In this document: positions 9,323 through 22,387 of the stretch, piece by piece
How the letters are laid out: each line of letters opens with the position of its first letter
Numbering within the stretch: position 1 is the stretch's first letter
Assembly: GCF_037055275.1 (NCBI RefSeq)
Contig: NZ_CP146343.1
Span: 654,501 to 718,500 of the forward strand
Origin: Pseudomonas sp. ML2-2023-3
Lineage (GTDB): Bacteria; Pseudomonadota; Gammaproteobacteria; Pseudomonadales; Pseudomonadaceae
Direction: 5' to 3'
DNA length: 64,000 nucleotides
Notes under the pieces: generated by a model
Database searches by the model: none
What the model saw: the letters and a program-made list of their open reading frames with translations, nothing else
What the model was told of the DNA's origin: nothing
Made by a program: the position numbers and the translations under genes

Positions 9323-9657
9323 CGAATATTCCTTTTCAGTTCAAGGCCGCACACCACCTTGCGATAGAAGTGACTGATCTGTATAGCTCATATCCCTCTT
9401 ATCCACAGCCCGAAAACAACTCGACCCGCAGCGCGGGTCGAGTTGTTGCTACAGAATTTAGAGCATTAAAACTGTTGCAGCTGCTAATGACACGACATCC
9501 ACGTACGGTCGGATAAAGGGGAAAAAACGGTGGTTTCCTCGAAAATTCCAGGCTATTCGGCATTAGTCGCGTTATGTCTTAAAATAGCCGGTTGCCGAAG
9601 AACCGTCATGACCCTGCCATGAAGGGCTTCCATTCTTTACAAATAAGTGTGGTCAAG
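9323..9657. other. Divergent intergenic region with DnaA box and palindrome
   Basis: This gap separates the serine hydrolase gene from the GNAT-Rnk gene. It holds one perfect DnaA box (TTATCCACA, 9399-9407) directly followed by a 33-base palindrome (9415-9447). The 5' edge of the GNAT-Rnk gene is uncertain: in-frame TTG (9592) and ATG (9619) codons precede the ATG chosen here. No other gene is seen. Confidence 0.6.
9415..9447. repeat. 33-base perfect palindrome (15 bp stem)
   Basis: The arms AACAACTCGACCCGC and GCGGGTCGAGTTGTT flank a 3-base loop (AGC). There is no U-tract on either side, so it is not a typical intrinsic terminator. It lies upstream of both divergent genes and could be an operator or a remnant terminator. 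Confidence 0.6.
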
Positions 9658-10569
9658 ATGAACAAGCCTTTCATTTCGCTGTGCCCTGAAATTACTCGTG
9701 CACACGCGCTGACGTTGATGGATTGGTTGGAGGATGAACGCGTTACCTGCTATCTGAGCGATTCACGTCATGTCTCCCGCTCCATTGAGCAAGCCATTGA
9801 TCGGACTCAATTGCCGATCCTGACCCATCTATTCAACCAGGGTGGCCGGTTCTTCATGGCCTTTGACAGGCATGACGCCCCAGTGGGTTTTGTCCGTCTA
9901 ATCAAAACCGGCTCAAATTGCGAGATCGTTCTGGTCATCGGAGACAGCGACAAATGGGGCCGGAACCTTGGCGCCCGCACGATCCGCGAAGGCATGAAAC
10001 TGGCCTTCCTCGACATGCGGGCCAAGAAGCTCATCGCCAAGATCCACCCGGACAACGCGCGCTCGCTGAAAGCCTTTCTACGCAGCGGCTTTGTGCTTGA
10101 GAGCGAATCGCCGACATTGAAGTCATTTTCCATGACGGCGGGGCGCTATCTCAAGCTCTTGCGAGAAGGTGCCGTTGGCGACTCCACCAGGATCTACATC
10201 ACCGAAATCGACAAGGCCAGGCTGGAGAGTCTGATCGCGCTCGAGCAAGGCCCGGTCGTTGTTGAACTCGAACATGAGCTTGAGCGTGCCATTGTCGTCA
10301 AGCCGCAACAGGTGGCGTGCAATGTCGTCACGATGAACTCCAGGGCCTTGCTGCAACTGGACGACGAAGAGATCGAAGTGGCCTTGGTCTACCCTGAAGA
10401 TGCGGACAGCAACGCAGGAAAGCATTCCGTGTATTCCGACATCGGCGCCGCCATTCTGGGCTATCAGGAGGGGGATACTATCGACTGGCGAATTTCTGAT
10501 CGGACCCGCCGGATTGAGATCAGGAAAGTGCTTTACCAGCCGGAGGCTGCAGGCCACTTCCACCTGTAA
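9658..10569 (+). CDS. Bifunctional GNAT acetyltransferase / Rnk-like (GreA/GreB C-terminal type) regulator
   Basis: About 303 residues with two domains. Residues roughly 5-160 form a GNAT fold with a GDSDKWGRNLGARTIREGM acetyl-CoA-binding-like segment and an ARSLKAFLRSGF segment. Residues roughly 175-295 match the regulator of nucleoside diphosphate kinase (Rnk), ending in a GreA/GreB-like beta domain (SDIGAAILGYQEGD, then DWRISDRTRRIEIRKVLYQPEAAG). Rnk-type proteins bind RNA polymerase through its secondary channel; the acetylation target is unknown. The gene is convergent with glmS just beyond its predicted Tn7 attachment site and is not part of the P. aeruginosa core order, so acquisition is plausible. 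The start is uncertain: TTG at 9592 or ATG at 9619 are in frame. Confidence 0.8.
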   Translation: MNKPFISLCPEITRAHALTLMDWLEDERVTCYLSDSRHVSRSIEQAIDRTQLPILTHLFNQGGRFFMAFDRHDAPVGFVRLIKTGSNCEIVLVIGDSDKWGRNLGARTIREGMKLAFLDMRAKKLIAKIHPDNARSLKAFLRSGFVLESESPTLKSFSMTAGRYLKLLREGAVGDSTRIYITEIDKARLESLIALEQGPVVVELEHELERAIVVKPQQVACNVVTMNSRALLQLDDEEIEVALVYPEDADSNAGKHSVYSDIGAAILGYQEGDTIDWRISDRTRRIEIRKVLYQPEAAGHFHL

Positions 10570-10601
10570 TTGAGCCGTAGGCTCAGTGTGCGTCTATCAG
10601 C

Positions 10602-10626
10602 GCGAGGATCCCGGACGGGGCCTCGC
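10602..10626. terminator. Hairpin between GNAT-Rnk gene and glmS
   Basis: GCGAGG and CCTCGC arms enclose an inner CCC/GGG pairing, giving a strong 9-pair interrupted stem. It is 32 bp after the GNAT-Rnk stop and lacks a clear U-tract, so termination is only plausible. Confidence 0.4.
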
Positions 10627-10739
10627 ATTCCGTGCCTGAACGGCCCGTTGGATGGTCAAGGGTAAGAGCGGAGCCAGATACGAAAGCAGGAGGCGGTAGG
10701 ACAGACCTGGCCGGCTCCTGCGACAGTTTTAGTTTTCTA

Positions 10740-10802
10740 AAACACTGCCTGTTATCGTACTGCCACTTATTCCACAGTCACGGATTTAGCCAGGTTACGT
10801 GG
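10740..10802. other. Predicted attTn7 site (glmS 3' end), unoccupied
   Basis: Tn7 and its relatives recognise the last coding bases of glmS and insert about 25 bp past its stop. The glmS stop is at 10767-10769, placing the expected insertion point near 10742. A small hairpin (GTTTTAG, loop TTTT, CTAAAAC; 10726-10743) overlaps that point. No Tn7 end sequences or tns genes are visible. The site is inferred from position and from knowledge of Tn7. Confidence 0.55.
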
Positions 10803-12602
10803 CTGGTCGACGTCCGTGCCTTTAAGCACGGCCACGTAGTACGACAGCAATTGCAGCGGGATGGTGTAGAGGATCGGTGCCAGCACATCATGGATATGCG
10901 GCATGTTGATCACATGGGTGCCTTCGCCATTGGTCATGCCTGCCTGTTCATCTGCAAACACGATCAGCTCACCACCACGGGCACGAACTTCTTGAAGGTT
11001 GGATTTCAGTTTTTCCAACAATTCATTGTTCGGTGCAACAGTCACTACCGGCATGTCGTTATCCACAAGCGCCAGAGGGCCGTGCTTCAACTCGCCCGCT
11101 GGATACGCTTCAGCATGGATGTACGAAATTTCCTTGAGCTTGAGTGCACCTTCCATTGCCACCGGGAACTGAGCGCCACGACCCAGGAACAGGGTGTGGT
11201 GTTTGTCGGCGAACAATTCAGCCACTTTTTCGACAACCGAGTCCATCGCCAGGGCTTCGCCCAAACGTGTCGGCAAACGACGCAATTCTTCAACCAGCTG
11301 AGCTTCAACGCCCGCTTCCAGGGTGCCGCGCACTTGACCTAGTGACAGCGTCAACAGCAACAGGCCTACAAGCTGGGTGGTAAAGGCTTTCGTGGAAGCC
11401 ACGCCAATTTCACGACCTGCTTGGGTCAGCAGCGTCAGATCAGACTCACGCACCAGCGAGCTGATACCTACGTTGCAAATCGCCAGGCTGCCAAGGAAGC
11501 CCAGTTCTTTTGCATTACGCAGAGCGGCCAGGGTGTCTGCGGTTTCGCCCGACTGAGAGATCGAAACAAACAAGGTATCTGGCTGCACCACGACTTTGCG
11601 ATAACGGAATTCGCTCGCCACTTCGACTTGGCAAGGAATACCGGCCAGGCTTTCAAGCCAGTAACGAGCCACCATCCCGGCGTGGTAGCTGGTGCCACAG
11701 GCTACGATCTGAACATTGCGTACTTTGGCGAACAATTCCTTGGCCTGTGGACCGAAGGCTTGTACCAGCACATGGTCCAGACCCAAGCGGTTTTCCAGGG
11801 TGCGCTGCACCACTGCTGGCTGCTCGTGGATTTCCTTGAGCATGTAGTGGCGGTATTCACCCTTGTCAGCCGCTTCAGCGCCATCGCTGTACTGCACGGT
11901 TTCACGCTGAACGCTGTGGCCATCTATATCCCAGATCTGAACGCTGTCACGATGGATTTCAGCGATATCGCCTTCTTCCAGGTACATGAAGCGGTCAGTT
12001 ACCTGGCGCAATGCCAATTGGTCGGAAGCCAGGAAGTTTTCACCCAGACCCAGGCCGATCACCAGCGGGCTACCGCTGCGGGCAGCAACCAGACGATCCG
12101 GTTGTTTGGCGCTGATCACGGCCAGACCGTACGCACCGTGCAACTCTTTAACAGTGGCTTTGAGGGCAGCAGTCAGGTCGTTGTGGTCTTTGAGTTTGTG
12201 CTCAAGCAGGTGGGCAATGACTTCAGTATCAGTGTCCGAAGTAAAAACGTAACCCAGGCCTTTAAGTTGCTCGCGCAAGGCTTCATGGTTTTCGATGATA
12301 CCGTTATGAACCACAGCCAGATCGGAACCGGAGAAATGCGGGTGAGCGTTACGCTCGCAAGGCGCGCCGTGAGTTGCCCAACGGGTGTGAGCGATGCCCA
12401 GTCGCCCTGCCAGTGGTTCACCGGCCAGCGCTTGCTCAAGCTCAGCAACTTTACCGTTGCGGCGCATGCGTTCCAGGGTGCCGTTGTTGGTGAAAACAGC
12501 AACACCTGCACTGTCGTAGCCACGGTATTCAAGTCGTTTCAGGCCTTCAAGCAAAATGGCCGTGATGTTGCGTTCAGCGACTGCGCCTACAATTCCGCAC
12601 AT
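10767..12602 (-). CDS. glmS: Glutamine-fructose-6-phosphate aminotransferase (isomerizing)
   Basis: This 611-residue enzyme makes glucosamine-6-phosphate from fructose-6-phosphate and glutamine, the first step towards UDP-GlcNAc for peptidoglycan and LPS. The N-terminal glutaminase domain begins MCGIVGAV with the nucleophile Cys2 (exposed after Met removal); two SIS isomerase domains follow in the C-terminal two thirds, and the protein ends LAKSVTVE as in other GlmS proteins. It lies 9 bp downstream of glmR and runs the same way. The 3' end forms the predicted attTn7. The gene order glmU-glmR-glmS is conserved in Pseudomonas. Confidence 0.97.
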   Translation of the reverse strand: MCGIVGAVAERNITAILLEGLKRLEYRGYDSAGVAVFTNNGTLERMRRNGKVAELEQALAGEPLAGRLGIAHTRWATHGAPCERNAHPHFSGSDLAVVHNGIIENHEALREQLKGLGYVFTSDTDTEVIAHLLEHKLKDHNDLTAALKATVKELHGAYGLAVISAKQPDRLVAARSGSPLVIGLGLGENFLASDQLALRQVTDRFMYLEEGDIAEIHRDSVQIWDIDGHSVQRETVQYSDGAEAADKGEYRHYMLKEIHEQPAVVQRTLENRLGLDHVLVQAFGPQAKELFAKVRNVQIVACGTSYHAGMVARYWLESLAGIPCQVEVASEFRYRKVVVQPDTLFVSISQSGETADTLAALRNAKELGFLGSLAICNVGISSLVRESDLTLLTQAGREIGVASTKAFTTQLVGLLLLTLSLGQVRGTLEAGVEAQLVEELRRLPTRLGEALAMDSVVEKVAELFADKHHTLFLGRGAQFPVAMEGALKLKEISYIHAEAYPAGELKHGPLALVDNDMPVVTVAPNNELLEKLKSNLQEVRARGGELIVFADEQAGMTNGEGTHVINMPHIHDVLAPILYTIPLQLLSYYVAVLKGTDVDQPRNLAKSVTVE

Positions 12603-12611
12603 AAAATTCTC

Positions 12612-13379
12612 CTAGCTTAGGGCCGCGCATAACAGTGTTATGCCCCGGGCCTGAATCTGTTCGCGTGCCTCCAGCGGCAGGCGATCATCGGTAATAAGGG
12701 TGTGGACGCTGCTCCAGGGCAGTTCCAGGTTGGGTATCTTGCGACCAATCTTGTCCGACTCGACCATTACGATCACTTCTCGCGCGACGTCAGCCATGAC
12801 CCGGCTCAGACCCAACAACTCGTTAAAAGTTGTCGTGCCGCGCTGCAGGTCTATGCCGTCAGCACCGATGAATAGTTGATCGAAGTCGTAGGATCGCAAC
12901 ACCTGTTCGGCAACCTGCCCCTGAAAGGATTCAGAGTGCGGATCCCAGGTGCCCCCGGTCATCAGCAACACAGGCTCGTGTTCAAGTTCACTGAGTGCAT
13001 TGGCGACGTGCAGGGAGTTGGTCATCACCACCAGGCCCGGCTGCAGGCCCAATTGTGGAATCATCGCAGCCGTGGTGCTGCCGCTGTCGATGATGATGCG
13101 CGCATGCTCTTTAATCAGGCCAACCGCCGCGCGGGCAATGGCTTGCTTATAAAGTGAAACCGGTTGGGGAACATCACTGACCAGTTCTTGCGGCATGGTG
13201 ATAGCACCACCGTAACGACGTAAAAGCAGACCGTTACTTTCGAGTGCAGCCAAATCCTTGCGGATCGTAACCTCGGAGGTTTCGAAGCGCTTGGCCAGCT
13301 CATCCACACTGACTTCGCCTTGCTCTGCAAGCATGGCCAGGATGTTGTGTCTGCGTTGTGGTGTATTGCGTTTGGACAT
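12612..13379 (-). CDS. glmR: DeoR-family transcriptional regulator GlmR
   Basis: A 255-residue DeoR/GlpR regulator. The N-terminal helix-turn-helix is at about residues 6-57 (RRHNILAMLAEQGEVSVDEL and SEVTIRKDLAAL), followed by a DeoR sugar-phosphate sensor domain with IDSGSTT (about 96-102) and IGADGID motifs. It is directly upstream of glmS with 9 bp between them. The P. aeruginosa orthologue next to glmS is named GlmR and links amino-sugar status to cell-wall precursor supply. Control of glmS by a sugar phosphate ligand is likely but inferred. Confidence 0.88.
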   Translation of the reverse strand: MSKRNTPQRRHNILAMLAEQGEVSVDELAKRFETSEVTIRKDLAALESNGLLLRRYGGAITMPQELVSDVPQPVSLYKQAIARAAVGLIKEHARIIIDSGSTTAAMIPQLGLQPGLVVMTNSLHVANALSELEHEPVLLMTGGTWDPHSESFQGQVAEQVLRSYDFDQLFIGADGIDLQRGTTTFNELLGLSRVMADVAREVIVMVESDKIGRKIPNLELPWSSVHTLITDDRLPLEAREQIQARGITLLCAALS

Positions 13380-13529
13380 AACGGCTTAAGTTTCGTTTCG
13401 AAAGATAACGAAAGCAATGAAACCTTATCTCGAAATCCCCGTCAAGAAAATGTTGCAGGCTTTTTCTGTGAATAACTCAATGTCGCCCTGTATTAATGGG
13501 ACCTATCGTTATTCAAAGCGGATAAAAAT

Positions 13530-13562
13530 AAAGCCTTATCCACAGGCTGTAGATAAGGCTTT
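13530..13562 (-). terminator. Hairpin containing a DnaA box downstream of glmU
   Basis: Arms AAAGCCTTATC and GATAAGGCTTT flank an 11-base loop. On the minus strand the stem is followed by TATTTTTATCC, a moderately U-rich tail, so it may end the glmU transcript about 85 bases after its stop. The left arm plus loop includes TTATCCACA. Confidence 0.5.
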
Positions 13563-13606
13563 AGGTAACTTATTGATTTTAAACAGTTATAGGATGACTT
13601 GTTGAT

Positions 13607-13636
13607 ATCCACAGATCGCCAAGCCGATCTGTGGAT
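13607..13636. repeat. Inverted repeat with DnaA-box-like arms
   Basis: ATCCACAGATCG and CGATCTGTGGAT form a perfect 12 bp inverted repeat around a 6-base centre, 10 bp past the glmU stop. The right arm runs into a perfect DnaA box (TGTGGATAA, 13630-13638) and the left arm is one base short of one. Confidence 0.6.
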
Positions 13637-13645
13637 AAGTTGACA

Positions 13646-15013
13646 TCAAGCCTTTGGCTGCTTAACCGGACGCTTCCAGCCGTCAATATTTCGCTGGCGC
13701 GCACGACCGACTGCCAGTTGCTCAGGGGCAACATCCTGGCTGATGGTTGAGCCCGCTGCGGTGGTTGCACCGTTGGAGATATCCACAGGCGCTACCAGAG
13801 AGTTGTTCGAACCGATAAACACATCGGCCCCCAACACGGTTTTCCACTTGTTGGCGCCATCGTAGTTACAGGTGATCGTGCCCGCGCCAATGTTGGTGCG
13901 TGGCCCGACCTCAGCATCCCCCAGGTAAGTCAGATGGCCGCACTTGGCATCTTCACCCAGGTGGGCATTTTTCAATTCGACAAAGTTACCCACATGGGCA
14001 CGGGCATCCAGCACGCTACCCGGGCGCAAACGAGCGAATGGGCCGGCATCGCTGTTTTCACCCATCACGGCGCCGTCGATATGGCTGTTGGCTTTAACTA
14101 CCACGCCTTTGCGCAAGGTGCTGTCTTTGATCACGCAATTGGGGCCAATCACCACGTCATCTTCGATGACCACACGGCCTTCCAGAATCACGTTGATATC
14201 GATCAGCACGTCACGGCCCACCGTCACTTCACCGCGCACATCGAAACGGGACGGGTCGCGCAAGGTCACACCCAATGCCATCAAGCGTCGGGCTTCGCGT
14301 AACTGGTAATGACGCTCCAGCTCACTGAGTTGCTTGCGATCATTGGCGCCCTGCACTTCCATCGGGTCGTGTGCATGTTCGGTAGCCACGACCAGACCAT
14401 CATTCACTGCCATCGCAATCACGTCGGTCAGGTAATACTCGCCCTGGACGTTATTGTTCGAAAGGCGGCTCATCCAGTCACCCAGGTGCTGGGTCGGCAA
14501 CGCCAAAATCCCGGTGTTGCCTTCACTGATGGCACGTTCGGCTTCGGTCGCATCCTTATGCTCAACGATGGCACTGACGTTGCCGTTGGCGTCACGCACG
14601 ATCCGGCCATAACCGGTCGGATCGGCCAGGTTCACAGTCAGCAGACCCAATTGCTCAGGGCCGACTTGCTTAAGCAAACGCTGCAAGGTCTCAACTTCGA
14701 TCAGCGGCACATCCCCATAAAGGATCAGCACATTTTGAGCTGTCAAAAATGGCAATGCCTGGGCCACGGCATGGCCAGTCCCCAATTGCTTGTCTTGCAG
14801 CACAAAGTTCAGATCATCAGCTGCCAAACGCTCGCGGACCAGTTCGGCACCGTGCCCGATAACGACGTGGATGCCGGTCGGCTTGAGCTGGCGAGCGCTG
14901 TGGATAACATGGCCGAGCATGGAGTTGCCTGCCACGGGATGCAGAACCTTTGGCAAGGATGAACGCATGCGGGTTCCCTGACCTGCAGCGAGAATAACGA
15001 TATCGAGAGACAT
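13646..15013 (-). CDS. glmU: Bifunctional GlcNAc-1-P uridyltransferase / glucosamine-1-P acetyltransferase
   Basis: A 455-residue enzyme catalysing the last two steps of UDP-GlcNAc synthesis. The N-terminal pyrophosphorylase domain carries [11 protein letters not shown] (residues 8-18); the C-terminal half is a hexapeptide-repeat beta-helix (such as [17 protein letters not shown] and [18 protein letters not shown]) with the acetyltransferase active site. It follows the atp operon in the same direction but a strong terminator (15074-15101) separates them. A perfect DnaA box lies in its coding region at 14899-14907. Confidence 0.97.
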   Translation of the reverse strand: MSLDIVILAAGQGTRMRSSLPKVLHPVAGNSMLGHVIHSARQLKPTGIHVVIGHGAELVRERLAADDLNFVLQDKQLGTGHAVAQALPFLTAQNVLILYGDVPLIEVETLQRLLKQVGPEQLGLLTVNLADPTGYGRIVRDANGNVSAIVEHKDATEAERAISEGNTGILALPTQHLGDWMSRLSNNNVQGEYYLTDVIAMAVNDGLVVATEHAHDPMEVQGANDRKQLSELERHYQLREARRLMALGVTLRDPSRFDVRGEVTVGRDVLIDINVILEGRVVIEDDVVIGPNCVIKDSTLRKGVVVKANSHIDGAVMGENSDAGPFARLRPGSVLDARAHVGNFVELKNAHLGEDAKCGHLTYLGDAEVGPRTNIGAGTITCNYDGANKWKTVLGADVFIGSNNSLVAPVDISNGATTAAGSTISQDVAPEQLAVGRARQRNIDGWKRPVKQPKA

Positions 15014-15073
15014 GACTGGCTACCAATCCTGGGTGGTCAGCGGTTGCGACCAAAAAGTATTTCGCGGAAAAAG

Positions 15074-15101
15074 AAAAAGGGTAGCCGAGGCTACCCTTTT
15101 T
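15074..15101 (-). terminator. Intrinsic terminator of the atp operon
   Basis: A perfect stem of GGGTAGCC / GGCTACCC flanked by A5 and T5 tracts lies 28 bp beyond the atpC stop. It is symmetrical and would work on either strand, but only the leftward atp transcript reaches it. Confidence 0.9.
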
Positions 15102-15128
15102 AATCAATCACACAATGAAGCAGGAGGC

Positions 15129-15560
15129 TTAGCCGCCAAACTTTTTGCGGATTTGCTGAACGGTGCGCAGCTGAGCTGCAGCCTCGGCCAGTCGTGCAGC
15201 AGCAGATCCGTAATCGAATTCTGCGCCTCTTTCGTTCAGGGCCTTCTCGGCAGCCTTGACGGCTTCCTGAGCGGAGGCTTCATCCAGGTCGGCAGCACGT
15301 TGCACGGTGTCGGCAAGAACCTTGACCATGTTCGGCTGAACCTCGAGGTAACCACCGGAGATGTAAAACACCTCGGCTTCACCACCCAATTTGATCAGGC
15401 GGATCGGACCTGGCTTGAGTTCAGTGATCAGCGGAGCATGACCCAGAGCGATACCAAGATCACCCAGGCTGCCGTGCGCAATCACCATCTCGACCTGACC
15501 GGAAAAGATTTCTCCTTCCGCACTGACGATATCGCAATGGACTGTCATCATATTAGCCAT
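15129..15560 (-). CDS. atpC: F0F1 ATP synthase epsilon subunit
   Basis: A 143-residue subunit of the F1 central stalk that, with gamma, transmits rotation and inhibits ATP hydrolysis. The N-terminal beta-sandwich ([20 protein letters not shown], then [17 protein letters not shown]) and an Ala-rich C-terminal helical hairpin (about 90-138) are evident. Last gene of the atp operon, followed by a terminator. The start at 15560 gives [12 protein letters not shown]; an internal ATG four codons on is possible. Confidence 0.96.
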   Translation of the reverse strand: MANMMTVHCDIVSAEGEIFSGQVEMVIAHGSLGDLGIALGHAPLITELKPGPIRLIKLGGEAEVFYISGGYLEVQPNMVKVLADTVQRAADLDEASAQEAVKAAEKALNERGAEFDYGSAAARLAEAAAQLRTVQQIRKKFGG

Positions 15561-15604
15561 CTGATTGCCTCAACCTGATTAGCGCCCGTTGCCGGGCGCC
15601 GGAA

Positions 15605-17011
<1,407 letters not shown>

Positions 17012-17872
17012 TTAAACCGCGGCAGCGCCGCCGACGATTTCCGAGATCTCTTGGGTGATCGCAGCCTGACGTGCCTTGTTGTAGATCAGCTGCAAATCGC
17101 TGATCAAGTCACCGGCGTTATCAGTGGCGTTCTTCATTGCGATCATCCGCGCAGCTTGTTCAGCTGCACTGTTCTCGACCACCGCCTGATACACCTGCGA
17201 CTCCACGTAACGCACCATCAAGCCGTCTAGCAGCTCTTTGGCATCCGGTTCGTAGAGATAGTCCCAGTGGTGCTTGAGTTTTTGATCCGGGGTCGCCACC
17301 AGTGGAATCAACTGCTCCACAGTAGGCTGTTGCGTCATGGTGTTGACGAACTTGTTGGATACCACGGACAGGCGGTCAATACGGCCTTCCAGGTAAGCAT
17401 CCAGCATCACCTTAACGCTGCCGATCAAGTCATTGATCGACGGTTCTTCACCCAGATGGCTGATAGCAGCGACGACGTTACCGCCGAAGTTACGGAAAAA
17501 TGCCGCACCTTTGCTGCCGACCACGCACAGATCAATCTCGACGCCGTTTTCACGGTTTACCGCCATGTCCTTGACCAAAGCCTTGAACAGGTTGGTATTC
17601 AAACCACCGCACAAACCACGGTCACTGCTCACAACCACATAACCCACACGCTTAACTTCGCGGTCGATCATGAATGGGTGGCGGTATTCCGGGTTGGCGT
17701 TAGCCAAATGCCCAATAACCTGGCGGATACGCTCCGCATAAGGACGGCTAGCAGCCATGCGCATTTGTGCCTTGCGCATTTTGCTGACCGCCACTTTTTC
17801 CATGGCGCTGGTAATCTTTTGCGTGCTTTTGATGCTCGCAATCTTACTGCGAATCTCTTTTGCGCCTGCCAT
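17012..17872 (-). CDS. atpG: F0F1 ATP synthase gamma subunit
   Basis: A 286-residue rotor shaft protein. The N-terminal helix ([20 protein letters not shown]) and C-terminal helix ([20 protein letters not shown]), which form the coiled coil inside the alpha3-beta3 ring, are both well conserved. The central [11 protein letters not shown] motif (about 91-101) is diagnostic. It sits between atpA and atpD, 50 bp after atpA. Confidence 0.97.
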   Translation of the reverse strand: MAGAKEIRSKIASIKSTQKITSAMEKVAVSKMRKAQMRMAASRPYAERIRQVIGHLANANPEYRHPFMIDREVKRVGYVVVSSDRGLCGGLNTNLFKALVKDMAVNRENGVEIDLCVVGSKGAAFFRNFGGNVVAAISHLGEEPSINDLIGSVKVMLDAYLEGRIDRLSVVSNKFVNTMTQQPTVEQLIPLVATPDQKLKHHWDYLYEPDAKELLDGLMVRYVESQVYQAVVENSAAEQAARMIAMKNATDNAGDLISDLQLIYNKARQAAITQEISEIVGGAAAV

Positions 17873-17922
17873 GTAACACCTATCAGGTTAGCAAGCGGGA
17901 GCCTTGCGGCTCCCGCTGCGGC

Positions 17923-19467
17923 TTACCAGGTTTGGGTGGCCTTGAACTTCTCGATACCGGCTTTGATGCCAGAATCGATTTCGTCATTGAAGTCACCTTT
18001 AACGTTGATCTTCGCCATTAGTTCGGCGTGATCGCGGTTGAAGTAAGCAATCAGCGCTTGTTCAAAGCTACCGACCTTGGTGATTTCGACGTCAGTCAGG
18101 AACCCACGCTCAGCGGCATACAGCGACAGCGCCATGTCAGCGATCGACATTGGTGCGTATTGCTTCTGCTTCATCAGCTCGGTAACGCGCTGACCATGCT
18201 CAAGTTGCTTACGGGTCGCTTCGTCCAGGTCAGATGCGAACTGGGCAAATGCTGCCAGTTCACGGTACTGAGCCAGAGCGGTACGGATACCACCGGACAG
18301 CTTCTTGATGATCTTGGTCTGAGCGGCACCACCCACACGGGATACCGAAACACCGGCGTTCACTGCAGGACGGATCCCGGAGTTGAACATGGCCGATTCC
18401 AGGAAGATCTGACCGTCGGTGATGGAAATCACGTTGGTCGGAACGAACGCGGAAACGTCGCCAGCCTGGGTTTCGATGATCGGCAGTGCGGTCAGGGAAC
18501 CGGTTTTGCCGGTCACTGCGCCGTTGGTGAACTTCTCTACGTACTCTTCGGATACGCGGGATGCGCGCTCCAGAAGACGGGAGTGGAGATAGAACACGTC
18601 GCCTGGGTAAGCTTCACGGCCTGGTGGACGGCGCAGCAGCAGGGAAATCTGGCGGTAAGCCACTGCTTGCTTGGACAGATCGTCATAAACGATCAGTGCG
18701 TCTTCACCGCGGTCGCGGAAGTATTCGCCCATGGTGCAACCGGAGTACGGTGCCAGGAACTGCAGCGCTGCGGATTCGGAAGCACTGGCAGCAACGACGA
18801 TGGTATTAGCCAACGCGCCGTTTTCTTCCAGCTTGCGAACCACGTTGGCGATAGTCGATTGCTTCTGACCGATCGCTACGTATACACAGAAAATGCCGCT
18901 GTTCTTCTGGTTGATGATCGCGTCGATCGCCAGAGCGGTTTTACCGATCTGACGGTCACCGATGATCAGCTCACGCTGGCCACGGCCGACAGGGATCATG
19001 GCATCGACAGCCTTGTAGCCAGTCTGTACAGGCTGGTCTACCGACTTACGCCAGATCACGCCTGGAGCAACTTTCTCGACTGCATCAGTCTCGGTGTTGC
19101 CCAGTGGACCTTTGCCATCAACTGGGTTACCCAGTGCGTCGACAACGCGACCCAGCAGTTCCTTACCAACCGGAACTTCCAGGATGCGGCCAGTGCACTT
19201 GGCGCTCATGCCTTCAGCCAGAGTCGTGTATGCGCCCAATACTACGGCACCTACAGAGTCTTGCTCCAGGTTGAGAGCCATACCGAAGACGCTGCCCGGA
19301 AACTCGATCATCTCGCCGTACATTACGTCGGCCAGACCGTGAATCCGCACAATACCGTCAGATACGCTGACGACAGTGCCTTCGTTACGGGCTTGGGAGG
19401 TCACATCGAGTTTTTCGATGCGGCCCTTGATAATTTCACTTATTTCGGAAGGATTGAGTTGCTGCAT
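17923..19467 (-). CDS. atpA: F0F1 ATP synthase alpha subunit
   Basis: A 514-residue non-catalytic nucleotide-binding subunit of F1. Walker A GDRQIGKT is at residues 170-177, and the arginine-finger region and ATP-synthase alpha/beta signature ([14 protein letters not shown], about 365-378) are intact. Length matches the family. Second-longest gene of the operon, 21 bp after atpH. Confidence 0.98.
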   Translation of the reverse strand: MQQLNPSEISEIIKGRIEKLDVTSQARNEGTVVSVSDGIVRIHGLADVMYGEMIEFPGSVFGMALNLEQDSVGAVVLGAYTTLAEGMSAKCTGRILEVPVGKELLGRVVDALGNPVDGKGPLGNTETDAVEKVAPGVIWRKSVDQPVQTGYKAVDAMIPVGRGQRELIIGDRQIGKTALAIDAIINQKNSGIFCVYVAIGQKQSTIANVVRKLEENGALANTIVVAASASESAALQFLAPYSGCTMGEYFRDRGEDALIVYDDLSKQAVAYRQISLLLRRPPGREAYPGDVFYLHSRLLERASRVSEEYVEKFTNGAVTGKTGSLTALPIIETQAGDVSAFVPTNVISITDGQIFLESAMFNSGIRPAVNAGVSVSRVGGAAQTKIIKKLSGGIRTALAQYRELAAFAQFASDLDEATRKQLEHGQRVTELMKQKQYAPMSIADMALSLYAAERGFLTDVEITKVGSFEQALIAYFNRDHAELMAKINVKGDFNDEIDSGIKAGIEKFKATQTW

Positions 19468-19488
19468 TGCTCTGCTGCCCCTTCAAAC

Positions 19489-20025
19489 TCAAGATTTCAA
19501 TGCTTCGGCAAGGCTTGCGAGTTTTCCGCGAACCGAGCCATCGATAACCAGGTCGCCGGCGCGGATGATGACACCACCTATAAGGCTGGCATCCTCCGCA
19601 ACTTGCAGGCGCACTTCCCGGTTGAGTCGTGCACTGAGAACCTTGGCGAGTTTGTCTTGCTGTTCTTGGTCCAATGTAAAAGCGCTGGTCACTTCTACGT
19701 CTACCGACTTCTCTTGTTCAGCCTTGTACAGGTCAAACAGAGCGGCGATCTCCGGCAATAGCGGGAGACGGTCGTTTTCGGCAACGACGTTGATGAAGTT
19801 CTGTGCTTCTACAGTGAACTTGTCGCCGCACACGTCAATAAACGTGGCGGCCTTTTCTGCGCTCGTCAGTCGCGGGGCCTTGAGCACGCGCTGCATAGTG
19901 TCGTCTTGCGACACTGCTGCAGCCAGGCCGAGCATGGCTGACCAAGAGGCCAGTTGCTGGTGGGCCTGGGCGTGCTCGAAGGCTGCCTTAGCGTAAGGTC
20001 GGGCCAACGTGGTCAATTCTGCCAT
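19489..20025 (-). CDS. atpH: F0F1 ATP synthase delta subunit
   Basis: A 178-residue peripheral-stalk protein linking F1 to the b subunits. The N-terminal helical domain ([15 protein letters not shown], about 8-22) and C-terminal [20 protein letters not shown] segment (about 151-170) are characteristic. It lies 12 bp after atpF. Confidence 0.95.
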   Translation of the reverse strand: MAELTTLARPYAKAAFEHAQAHQQLASWSAMLGLAAAVSQDDTMQRVLKAPRLTSAEKAATFIDVCGDKFTVEAQNFINVVAENDRLPLLPEIAALFDLYKAEQEKSVDVEVTSAFTLDQEQQDKLAKVLSARLNREVRLQVAEDASLIGGVIIRAGDLVIDGSVRGKLASLAEALKS

Positions 20026-20037
20026 GATCGCCCTCGC

Positions 20038-20508
20038 TTAAATTTCAGCAGCCAGTTTAGTAACCAGCTCCGCGTGCGCGTTTTGATCGATTGTGGCACC
20101 CAGGATCTTCTCTGCGCCTTCAACAGCCAAGCTACCCAATTGGGCACGCAGGGCGTCTTTAACGCTGTTCAGTTCCTGTTCGATCTCGGCCTGAGCCTGA
20201 GCCTTCACACGGTCAGCTTCAACGCGAGCCTGTTCACGGGCTTCGTCTACGATCTGAGTACCGCGTTTCTTGGCTTGCTCAATGATTTCAGCTGCTTGAG
20301 CCTTAGCTTCGCGCAGTTGTTGACCCGCTTTATCTTGGGCCAACTCCAGGTCGCGAGCTGCTCGGTTAGCAGCGTCCAGTCCAGCCGCAATCTTCTTCTG
20401 ACGTTCTTGCAATGCCGCGATGACCGGAGGCCACACGAACTTCATGCAAAACAGTACAAAAATGAAGAACGCAACGGACTGGCCAATCAGGGTTGCATTA
20501 ATGTTCAC
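20038..20508 (-). CDS. atpF: F0F1 ATP synthase b subunit
   Basis: A 156-residue protein with one N-terminal membrane helix ([22 protein letters not shown], about 8-29) and a long charged coiled-coil that forms the peripheral stator. Length and pattern are typical of gamma-proteobacterial b subunits. Between atpE and atpH. Confidence 0.96.
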   Translation of the reverse strand: MNINATLIGQSVAFFIFVLFCMKFVWPPVIAALQERQKKIAAGLDAANRAARDLELAQDKAGQQLREAKAQAAEIIEQAKKRGTQIVDEAREQARVEADRVKAQAQAEIEQELNSVKDALRAQLGSLAVEGAEKILGATIDQNAHAELVTKLAAEI

Positions 20509-20565
20509 GCCAACACCTCGCTCGTTCGTTGTCCATCACTCTAATCAACTCGAAAATTCGAGTGA

Positions 20566-20838
<273 letters not shown>

Positions 20839-20945
20839 TTACGTCGTATGGTTTAGGTTTTTAGATTAAAGCGGTAAAACAAAATCATTTTGCGACGCCC
20901 TCTCACCCGAAGGTGAGAGGAGCACCAGACTCGCCGAAGCGGATC

Positions 20946-22239
<1,294 letters not shown>

Positions 22240-22316
22240 CACAACTGCTCCTCAAAGGTCGGCTACCAAAAACAGAAAACTTGGCATAATTTGTGCCGAC
22301 AAAATGCGCGCAGAGT

Positions 22317-22338
22317 ATAGGGGCGCTTAAGCCCCTAT
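22317..22338. terminator. Hairpin between parB and atpI
   Basis: ATAGGGGC and GCCCCTAT form a perfect 8 bp stem around GCTTAA, about 50 bp after the parB stop. It may end the mnmG-rsmG-parAB transcript; there is no long U-tract. Confidence 0.55.
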
Positions 22339-22387
22339 TCAACTGTCAGGTAGTGATTTCCGACTGCACGCTACATGGGGAATTGTT

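Larger units (their letters stand above)
13380..13645. other. glmU-glmR intergenic region with two DnaA-box hairpins
   Basis: No coding sequence is seen. The region holds two perfect DnaA boxes (13536-13544 and 13630-13638), each embedded in an inverted repeat. It must also carry the promoter of glmR-glmS and the end of the glmU transcript. Confidence 0.6.

Noticed and set aside
10740..10770. A Tn7-like element at glmS
   Set aside because: No tns genes and no Tn7 end repeats are visible; only the expected empty site is present.
12602..12640. A glmS ribozyme upstream of glmS
   Set aside because: The glmR stop is 9 bp upstream, leaving no room, and the ribozyme is a feature of Gram-positive bacteria.
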